A DNA stretch of 64,000 nt from Simiduia aestuariiviva. GTDB taxonomy: Bacteria > Pseudomonadota > Gammaproteobacteria > Pseudomonadales > Cellvibrionaceae. A model generated the notes under the pieces. It saw only the letters and a program-made list of their open reading frames with translations. It was not told where the DNA came from and did not search any database. Made by a program: the position numbers and the translations under genes. The stretch is from positions 186,001 to 250,000 of the forward strand of contig NZ_JACHXZ010000003.1 of the NCBI RefSeq assembly GCF_014192475.1, given 5' to 3'. Shown here one piece after another: positions 57,297 through 64,000 of the stretch. Within the stretch, counting starts at the first letter, position 1. The number at the start of each line of letters is the position of its first letter.

Positions 57297-60200
57297 ATGA
57301 AATCTTATTCAATTTGGCTGTTTTTGGGGTTATTTCTAACCGCATGTGGCGGCGGGGGCGGTGGTTCGGCTGACACGCCTGTCAATCCAATTACAGCACC
57401 GGCACCGACGCCAACGCCCGCGCCAGAACCAACACCGGAAGGCTTTACGGGCATTTTCGTAGATTCCCCCGTACAGGGGCTGGCATTTTCTACCAGCACC
57501 GGCGAAACAGGGAAAACCGGCGCCACTGGAGAATTTCAATATCAGGAAGATGCGCGGATAACATTTTCTTTGGGCGCGCTCCAACTACCTGAAGTGCCTG
57601 CCTACAGTGTGCTGACACCCTTAGATTTGTTCGCCACCCAAAATATTCGCACTCCGGCCGTCAGTAATTTTGTGCGCCTGCTCCAAACCTTGGACGCCGA
57701 CCAAAACCCAGACAATGGCATTGAACTCGATAGCGCATCTATCGATGCCCTGGACGCCGCCGGCTTTACCCTAGCCGACCTGCAACTGCCCACCAAAGAA
57801 TTTGAGCAGTCAACGAAGTTTGGCACTTTGTTTACCGCCCTGACTCGAATCACTTCACTGCTGCCAGAGCATCAGGCGCTCGCACATTTTGCTAAAACAC
57901 TGGCCAATTCCAATGCCATAGATAGCGATGGCGACCGCGTCGTAAATGCATTAGACCCCGATGATGATAATGATGGCGTTGCCGATGAACTCGATGCCTT
58001 CCCTTGGGATGCCACCGAAGCGTTTGACTTTGACCACGATGGCGTAGGCGACAACGCAGACACCGACGACGACAACGACGGTATTCCCGATGTAGAAGAT
58101 TCAATATTGGAATTGCTGTCCGAGCTGCCTGATGTGGGCATTGGTGCATTTGATAAGCTCTCTCACTCGGATTATGGCTATTTGTTCCTGACCTATCGCA
58201 ATGCGCAAAAACTCGATGTGCTCGACCTAAGCACCGGGGAATTGATAACGTCATTTAGCTTTGACGCATTTCCAGAGCGAATGAATCTAAGCCCCGACGG
58301 CCAGCACCTTTACGTTGCGCTGCCAATTCAAGCGCATAGCTACTACTGGTGGGATGAGGATCAAACCGGCAAAGTTGCTCGAATCAATCTCGCTACGCTG
58401 GCCGTAGATAAAACTTACGAGCTGGCTACTGACCCCTATGACTTAGTGGTAACCAGCAGTGACCGACTGGTGGTGGCGTCCGGATCCGGGCAATGGACCA
58501 ATATTAATCTGTACCGCGCGAGCACCGGAGAATTTCTCGATAGCGCAGGTATTCGCCATGCGTCTTTGCTGGTGCTAAGTCCCGATGGAAAAACCATCTA
58601 CGCAACGGACACCGACTCCTCAGCCAACTCCTATCAGATTTACCGTTTAGAAGGCGACACAATTACCCAGATTTCACACTCAAGTTATTTGGATTACCAC
58701 GCCGAAGGTGATAGCTGGATAACGCCAGATGGTAAATACAGTTTTACCGGTTGGGGACATGTGGTGCAGTTGTCGGATGTCACATTATTCAAAACCTTAG
58801 TAACCGGCGCCAGAATTACACAAGTCACTTTCGACGAAGCCTATAACTTGGCTGTGATTAGCCTCAATGACGACCGAATACTTACAGTCAACCTAACCAG
58901 TATGGAGATAATTTCTGAATTAGCGCCGATCGGCTCGTTGGTACATGCGGAAGTGTACAATGGCTATTTGCATGTGTATTCGGAATTGTCTGGCCAGATA
59001 ATAAAAAGCCAGCAGCCCCACCCCTGTTTAGAGTGCCGCACCAATACGCCCCCGAAAGCAAGCTTTTCTTTTAGCTCAGACGACGGAAATATTCAATCCC
59101 CCTATTATTTTGACGCAGCGTCTAGCATAGACAGCGAGGATGGCACGCAACTTTCTTACCGCTGGGATTTTCAAGCAGATGGCGTGTGGGATACCGAATT
59201 TTCTACCACCGCGGCGATTGAATTTCAGTTTAACGTGCCCGGCAAAAAGCACGTACGGCTACAGGTAAAAGATCCACAAGGACTCGTCAACAGTGTTACT
59301 CGAAATTTCGACGTAGCTCACGGAGTCGGCCTGCCAATTGCCTACACAGGCGGTGCAGCGAATCAATTAGCCTATGGCATTGGCTTTACCGTGCACGACG
59401 CCAGTCGCGGCAAACTCTACCTAACTAACGCGGCGGAAAAGCGACTCTATATCGTTGACCTTGCAACCGGGAAAACTGAAAAATACTTTCAGTTCGCCTT
59501 CGATCCGGAGCGCATGACTCTATCTGCAGATAGCAACACACTCTATGTTGCCCTGCTGTCCCAACCACGCACTAATTATTTTAGTGGCGATGAATCGGAG
59601 ATCGCCGGACTGATTGGAACCATTGACCTGCAGTCGCAAACGCATACCAATACCTACCGCATCAAAAATGACCCTTGGGATATCAAAGTCACTGCTAGCG
59701 ACAAGTTAATTGTAAGCCCAGGTCGAGGCTGGAATCGCCATCTTTCTACCTACAACGCTGGCTCCGGCGCCCTACTTGGCAGTATCTCTTACTACGGGAC
59801 CGTGAATTTATTGCTGAGCGATACGGGCAACGGTTTTTATACTGTGGATGAAAATTATATTCACCTCTATACCCTAGAGGGATCTACGCCCGTTCAAACA
59901 TTAAGCAGTCCTTATGACTATTACAGCCGCCCAAAAGGTGGAGTTTGGTCGCTGGGCGCCAGCAAGGATATATTGGGTGCCGGAGGGGCTACCTACAACC
60001 CCGCTACCCTGGTTAAAACCGGGGCACTTGCCGGCTGGTCAGGGACCATTGCAAAAGCGCTAATCGATGAAACCCAAAAATTGATTTTTGTGTTATCAAC
60101 CTCGGGATCGCTGAGCTATTACCATCTAGAAACACTGGAATTCATTGGCAACATTCCAGTAACGGGCACGGTTCGCGATGTGATATTGCACGAAGGCAAT

Positions 60201-62753
60201 CTCATTGTGCGCATTGCACAATCGGATTATTTGCATCAACTAGAGCTAATCGATCACCCCTGCGATACCTGCGGTGTCAATACTCAACCCACCTCACAAC
60301 TTAGTGTTTCACCCGATGCCAGTGGTGACACTGAAGACCTATATGTTTTCGACGCCAGCGCCAGCAGTGATACTGAAACAACGGATGCCTTGTTGTTTCG
60401 TTGGGACCTGGATGGCGACGGTCAATGGGACGGCGACTTCAGTGCCACCAGTGTTGTAAATCGCAGATTCTATGTGCCGGGTGACTATGATGTCTCGGTG
60501 CAGGTAAAAGACGAGGGTGGTTTAACGAATACCTCCACGGTTAGCTTTACCGTGTCACAGGCAATTGTTGCCGCTGAAGCCGTCTCAGATACCGAGGCCA
60601 ATGCACTTAACTTCACCGCGGTTCAAACGCTTTACCACTCCACTACCGGAAAGTTTTACAGCCTCGATAGTGCAGCCAAAAGGCTTTATCAAACGGATCA
60701 GGCAACGGGCTTAACGGAATCCTTTATTCCATTCATCTATGAACCCGTACGCATGGCGCTCTCGCAGGACGGTGCATCGCTTTATGTAAGCCTTATCACG
60801 CAACCCTTTAGTGATACACGTGCCATTGCAGAGCAAGGCGGTTTTATTGCCCGCATTGATTTGGTTAGTTTCACACACACTCAAACCCTGCCGGCGCCGT
60901 TTGATCCCTTTGATCTTGTGGAAGCCAGTGCAGACAAATTGATAGTCAGCTCAGGCTCTGGCGCCTACGGCAGCCGCATCTATGCCATTAGCACAGTAGA
61001 TGGCATGATCATTGAGTACCTAAGCTGCAGCTATCATTGCACCTTAAGCCTGGATGCAGCCACCAATGTGGTGTATGCCACCGGCACAAGCGTCGACGGA
61101 TACGCCTATAGCTATAAATATTCCACGAGCGGTGTAGGTTTATCTCAAGTCGCTTACCAATATTATGGCTACGGCAATAACAACGGTCCTGCTGGGCGCA
61201 TGTGGCTAGTGGCCAACGGCACAATATTAGTGGGCGCGCGCGGGGATCTGTACGACACACTGAACCTCAGCCATTTAGGCAATCTGTACGATTCAGGTAA
61301 TCTCCACGATGTCGCCTACGATGCAGAAGAAAATTTACTTTTCACGCTCGATGATGCCGGCAGCTTAACCTATTACAACGCCAGCACGCTGGAATACATT
61401 GGCGTGGCAACCGTATCGGCGAATGCACGCGCACTGTTTGTCATTAACGATAGCTTGGTTGTGTATTCGGAGTCCGATGGCTCAGCGCAGCTGCAATATC
61501 CGGCCCACCCCTGCTCAACTTGCGGTGAGAATACTGCGCCAGTTGCTAGCTTTAGCTTCAGCTCAGACAACAACGAAACATCAGATGTATTTACGTTTGA
61601 TGCATCTGCTTCTTCTGACGCTGAAGATTTTGCAGACCTGCAATACCGCTGGGATATGGATAACGACGGCGAATGGGACAGTGTGTTCACCACCAATGCC
61701 ATCACTGAATCAACCTTTTTCTTGCCCGGCAACTATGTCATTCGCCTGCAGGTAAAAGACAGCGGCGGTCTTTATCACGAAACCAATCAAACAATCGCGG
61801 TGACCCAGGGCATCGACACGGGCGAAGCAGTCACGAGCTCATCGCCCAATGTATTGAATTTTGTGGTAACCGATCACGTTGTAGACGCTAGCCGAAATTC
61901 GCTATGGGCGTCCGACAAAGGCGGCAAGCGCGTCTATAAAGTGAATTTAGATACCGGTCTAACGGAGCGATATTTTGATTTCCCCTATGCGCCCGAGTCA
62001 CTGGCGTTGTCGGCCGACTCCAGCAAACTGTACGTGGCATTACTCGGTCAAGAGCACAGTTCCTACTGGTGGGAGGAAGACCAATTTGGTTTTATCGGAA
62101 CCTTTGATCTCGAAACATCTGCTTTTGTTTCTGTGTATCGCATTAGCACCGACCCCTATGACATGGTGGTAACCGCTGGTGGCAAGCTAGTAGTCGCTTC
62201 AGGCTCCGGCCAGTGGACAGATATTTTTGCGTACGCTGCTGATACTGGCACAGTATTGGGTCAATCGTTTATACGGCAAAGATCTCGCCTGTCGCTGCAC
62301 CCGAGTGGAAACTGGGTCTTTGCCGCCGATACAGATAGCTCGCCATCAGATATTGAAAAGTTCGATATCTCCGGCACAGGCATTGGCAGTGGTGTCGATT
62401 CACCCTACCACGGCCACCACAGAATGTCGGGTAATGTCTGGGCCTTGGCCACCGGTGTGCATCTGCTAACCCGTGGTGGCGACGTGTTCCTCGCATCAGA
62501 CATGTCTTACGTGTTCGGGTTAACGCCCAATGGCGTTAGCGTTAAGTCGGCCGTAAACACCACAAGCAGTGCGCCCCTGTGGGTACTTGATAGCAATAAT
62601 GTGGTGTCACGTTACGATGCTTCGAGCTTCAGCCTGCACTCAAGTAGCGTTGCCTATACCAACGCCACGGGATTGTTTGAACTCGATGGAATTGTTTACG
62701 TAATCAGACAAAGTGGTGCTACCTATGTGTATGAGCAGGTAGTCACTGAATAA
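57297..62753 (+). CDS. Giant modular surface lipoprotein with TSP3-type Ca-binding region, beta-propeller and PKD modules
   Basis: An 1818-residue protein. It has a lipoprotein signal (LFLGLFLTAC, Cys at residue 17, followed by a Gly run), a Pro/Thr linker and a domain with GIFVDSPVQGLAFST. An Asp-rich thrombospondin type-3-like segment (about residues 200-265, DSDGDRVVNALDPDDDNDG and repeats) probably binds Ca2+. Then come four propeller-like units (YVTN/WD-type blades such as LNLSPDGQHLYVALP). Units 1-3 each end with HPCxxC (Cys577/580, 989/992, 1406/1409) followed by a PKD-like domain (FDASASSD, YRWDFQADGVWD). The module period is 412-417 residues. Predicted to be anchored in the outer membrane; function unknown (adhesion or polymer binding are possible). 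Confidence 0.88.
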   Translation: MKSYSIWLFLGLFLTACGGGGGGSADTPVNPITAPAPTPTPAPEPTPEGFTGIFVDSPVQGLAFSTSTGETGKTGATGEFQYQEDARITFSLGALQLPEVPAYSVLTPLDLFATQNIRTPAVSNFVRLLQTLDADQNPDNGIELDSASIDALDAAGFTLADLQLPTKEFEQSTKFGTLFTALTRITSLLPEHQALAHFAKTLANSNAIDSDGDRVVNALDPDDDNDGVADELDAFPWDATEAFDFDHDGVGDNADTDDDNDGIPDVEDSILELLSELPDVGIGAFDKLSHSDYGYLFLTYRNAQKLDVLDLSTGELITSFSFDAFPERMNLSPDGQHLYVALPIQAHSYYWWDEDQTGKVARINLATLAVDKTYELATDPYDLVVTSSDRLVVASGSGQWTNINLYRASTGEFLDSAGIRHASLLVLSPDGKTIYATDTDSSANSYQIYRLEGDTITQISHSSYLDYHAEGDSWITPDGKYSFTGWGHVVQLSDVTLFKTLVTGARITQVTFDEAYNLAVISLNDDRILTVNLTSMEIISELAPIGSLVHAEVYNGYLHVYSELSGQIIKSQQPHPCLECRTNTPPKASFSFSSDDGNIQSPYYFDAASSIDSEDGTQLSYRWDFQADGVWDTEFSTTAAIEFQFNVPGKKHVRLQVKDPQGLVNSVTRNFDVAHGVGLPIAYTGGAANQLAYGIGFTVHDASRGKLYLTNAAEKRLYIVDLATGKTEKYFQFAFDPERMTLSADSNTLYVALLSQPRTNYFSGDESEIAGLIGTIDLQSQTHTNTYRIKNDPWDIKVTASDKLIVSPGRGWNRHLSTYNAGSGALLGSISYYGTVNLLLSDTGNGFYTVDENYIHLYTLEGSTPVQTLSSPYDYYSRPKGGVWSLGASKDILGAGGATYNPATLVKTGALAGWSGTIAKALIDETQKLIFVLSTSGSLSYYHLETLEFIGNIPVTGTVRDVILHEGNLIVRIAQSDYLHQLELIDHPCDTCGVNTQPTSQLSVSPDASGDTEDLYVFDASASSDTETTDALLFRWDLDGDGQWDGDFSATSVVNRRFYVPGDYDVSVQVKDEGGLTNTSTVSFTVSQAIVAAEAVSDTEANALNFTAVQTLYHSTTGKFYSLDSAAKRLYQTDQATGLTESFIPFIYEPVRMALSQDGASLYVSLITQPFSDTRAIAEQGGFIARIDLVSFTHTQTLPAPFDPFDLVEASADKLIVSSGSGAYGSRIYAISTVDGMIIEYLSCSYHCTLSLDAATNVVYATGTSVDGYAYSYKYSTSGVGLSQVAYQYYGYGNNNGPAGRMWLVANGTILVGARGDLYDTLNLSHLGNLYDSGNLHDVAYDAEENLLFTLDDAGSLTYYNASTLEYIGVATVSANARALFVINDSLVVYSESDGSAQLQYPAHPCSTCGENTAPVASFSFSSDNNETSDVFTFDASASSDAEDFADLQYRWDMDNDGEWDSVFTTNAITESTFFLPGNYVIRLQVKDSGGLYHETNQTIAVTQGIDTGEAVTSSSPNVLNFVVTDHVVDASRNSLWASDKGGKRVYKVNLDTGLTERYFDFPYAPESLALSADSSKLYVALLGQEHSSYWWEEDQFGFIGTFDLETSAFVSVYRISTDPYDMVVTAGGKLVVASGSGQWTDIFAYAADTGTVLGQSFIRQRSRLSLHPSGNWVFAADTDSSPSDIEKFDISGTGIGSGVDSPYHGHHRMSGNVWALATGVHLLTRGGDVFLASDMSYVFGLTPNGVSVKSAVNTTSSAPLWVLDSNNVVSRYDASSFSLHSSSVAYTNATGLFELDGIVYVIRQSGATYVYEQVVTE

Positions 62754-62770
62754 ATTTGTTCACATGCTCC

Positions 62771-62804
62771 ATAAAAAAGCCCCGTTAATTCGGGGCTTTT
62801 TTAT
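62771..62804. terminator. Bidirectional terminator between giant lipoprotein and cydB
   Basis: A-run, AAGCCCCG-TTAATT-CGGGGCTT, T-run. Confidence 0.92.
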
Positions 62805-62914
62805 GGTCTTCGGAAAACCTATTAAGCAATGCATTGCGCAATGAAACACGTTAATAACCACCGACCTTGAAATGCACCACAATTGTAGGTTCAAAAGCCT
62901 ACAAAAGATCAAAT

Positions 62915-63916
62915 TTAGTAATAACGCAACCCTTCGCTCTTGCCCCAAAACACCCGATAAGAATACACCGTGTATGCCAGTATCACCGGCAACACAAAAA
63001 TCACGCCCACTAAAATAAATTCCAAAGATGCCGCGGCGCTGGCGGCTTCGGTGGCCAGCATCTTGCCGGGCACTACGTAGGGAAAGAAACTGAACGCCAA
63101 GGCCACAAAGCTGAGTAAAAACAGCACAACTACGCCTATAAAAGGGCGGCGTGATAAATGTTCTTCACCTTGGTAGAGCCGCAGCACTGTTTGTTCTATG
63201 TAGTACAAAGCGGCCGCACCAATCATCGGAATTAACACTAAAAGCGCTTTGCCTGTAGGCGTAAACCAACGGCTGACCACTTCCGGCACCAGGGTTAAAT
63301 TGGCCGCCGACACAAACACCAAACCCAGCAAGGTCACCGCGCCCGCCAACCGCAGCCAACCCAGTGCACGGCTTTGTAGTTCACCTTCGGTCTTCATGAC
63401 CAACCAGGCACTGCCGATGTACACATAGGCCGCGGCCACACAAAGTGCACTTAATAACGCAAAACCGTAGGCAAAGCCGGTATGCAAAAAACCGGTAACG
63501 AAGCGACCCAACATATAGCCCTGCGCCAAAGCCGCGGTTAGCGAGCCAAATTTAAAGGCCCAATCCCATGCGCGCTGGTAATCGCTAATGGCTTTGGCGC
63601 GCATGTCAAAGGCCACGCCGCGGGCAATCAAACCAATGAGCAGTATCAACGCCGGCAGGTACAGCTCATACAACACCAAACTATGAGCCTTGGGAAATGC
63701 AATGAGTAATATGCCCACCGCCAACACCAGCCAAGTTTCATTGGCATCCCAAAACGGGCCGATAGATGCTAGCAGGGTGTTGCGCTGCTCAAGATCGTTC
63801 ATAGGCAACAACATGCCCACACCCAAATCGTAACCATCGAGCACGGCGTAAATCATCACGGCCAGCCCTAAAAGCCCAAGGAAGATATACGCCAACATGT
63901 CCGGTGATAAATTCAT
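62915..63916 (-). CDS. cydB: Cytochrome bd ubiquinol oxidase subunit II
   Basis: A 333-residue membrane protein with about nine TM helices: IFLGLLGLAVMIYAVLDGYD and LGVGMLLP, then IGPFWDANETWLVLAVGILL and YLPALILLIGLIARGVAFDM, all diagnostic of CydB/CioB. The C-terminal helices end in YSYRVFWGKSEGLRYY. It pairs with subunit I to reduce O2 with ubiquinol. It may be the cyanide-insensitive CIO-type rather than enterobacterial bd-I; this cannot be settled without cydA. Start overlaps the cydA stop (ATGA). Confidence 0.95.
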   Translation of the reverse strand: MNLSPDMLAYIFLGLLGLAVMIYAVLDGYDLGVGMLLPMNDLEQRNTLLASIGPFWDANETWLVLAVGILLIAFPKAHSLVLYELYLPALILLIGLIARGVAFDMRAKAISDYQRAWDWAFKFGSLTAALAQGYMLGRFVTGFLHTGFAYGFALLSALCVAAAYVYIGSAWLVMKTEGELQSRALGWLRLAGAVTLLGLVFVSAANLTLVPEVVSRWFTPTGKALLVLIPMIGAAALYYIEQTVLRLYQGEEHLSRRPFIGVVVLFLLSFVALAFSFFPYVVPGKMLATEAASAAASLEFILVGVIFVLPVILAYTVYSYRVFWGKSEGLRYY

Positions 63917-64000
63917 AGCATGGCTCCAGAGTGCGCAGGTTTAACGACAGGTGCGTTGGCAATGGCCGACATTTCTTGCAAACTTTTGGTTTCGTATTCC
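63913..64000 (-). CDS. cydA: Cytochrome bd oxidase subunit I, last 28 codons (truncated by window edge)
   Basis: On the minus strand a frame entering from the window edge reads EYETKSLQEMSAIANAPVVK, then PAHSGAML, and ends in TGA overlapping the cydB ATG. Position, frame and coupling are those of cydA in a cydAB operon. The heme-binding core lies outside the window. Confidence 0.75.
   Translation of the reverse strand, partial: EYETKSLQEMSAIANAPVVKPAHSGAML

Overview
The window reads as chromosomal DNA of a moderately GC-rich, aerobic, heterotrophic gammaproteobacterium. Several gene orders match Pseudomonas-like genomes: purM-purN beside hda and a DUF2066 gene, pepA-holC-(hypothetical)-valS, dusA close to an rssB/rssC pair, and divergent lptF/lptG. 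The ThiO pathway, the ThiD-ThiE fusion, PKD-containing surface lipoproteins and protein style suggest a marine Cellvibrionales-type lineage (Saccharophagus/Simiduia/Teredinibacter neighbourhood). That placement is an inference; there is no rRNA in the window.

Layout. 1-3.4 kb: the 3' end of putA, an ElaA-type acetyltransferase, a D-2-hydroxyacid dehydrogenase and an Lrp-type regulator. 3.5-9.1 kb: a TPP riboswitch followed by a tightly packed thiamin operon, thiC-thiO-thiS-thiG-thiDE. 9.2-15.5 kb: a second Lrp paralogue, a 2OG-Fe(II) oxygenase, hda, DUF2066, purM, purN, DUF3108 and a SlyD-like isomerase. 15.6-24.5 kb: lptG/lptF, then pepA-holC-hypothetical-valS, a DUF2789 protein and a tRNA-binding-domain protein. 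24.6-27.1 kb: an AT-rich accessory patch with two copies of a REP-associated (Y1) transposase element, one frameshifted and one truncated. Its ends share an ACTCCGACCCCTTTATC-type inverted motif, and non-conserved gene fragments lie between the copies. 27.2-38.7 kb: an S9 peptidase, fadBA, a GNAT enzyme, dusA-terB, rssB-rssC, a PilZ protein, MlaA and a small secreted protein. 38.7-48.8 kb: a porin, an HvfA/HvfB/HvfC metallophore RiPP cluster, hrpA and a MoxR/VWA pair. 48.9-51.9 kb: a persulfide-detoxification operon with a BigR-type ArsR repressor and a palindromic operator candidate. 52-54.8 kb: a three-TM/winged-helix protein paired with a VWA membrane protein. 54.9-64 kb: an acetolactate-synthase-type enzyme, an 1818-residue modular surface lipoprotein, and cydB with the 3' end of cydA.

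How it works together. Most of the window is housekeeping: thiamin and purine synthesis, replication control, LPS export, tRNA charging and modification, beta-oxidation, cytochrome bd. The most interesting accessory content is (i) the metal-binding RiPP cluster with ten KCG motifs in its precursor, (ii) the REP-transposase patch in which element ends alternate with orphan gene fragments, (iii) the sulfide/persulfide operon with an autoregulatory signature, (iv) the 3-TM/VWA pair, and (v) the giant lipoprotein built of four modules of about 415 residues, three of which end in HPCxxC. Predictions come from reading the sequence only; no database search was run.
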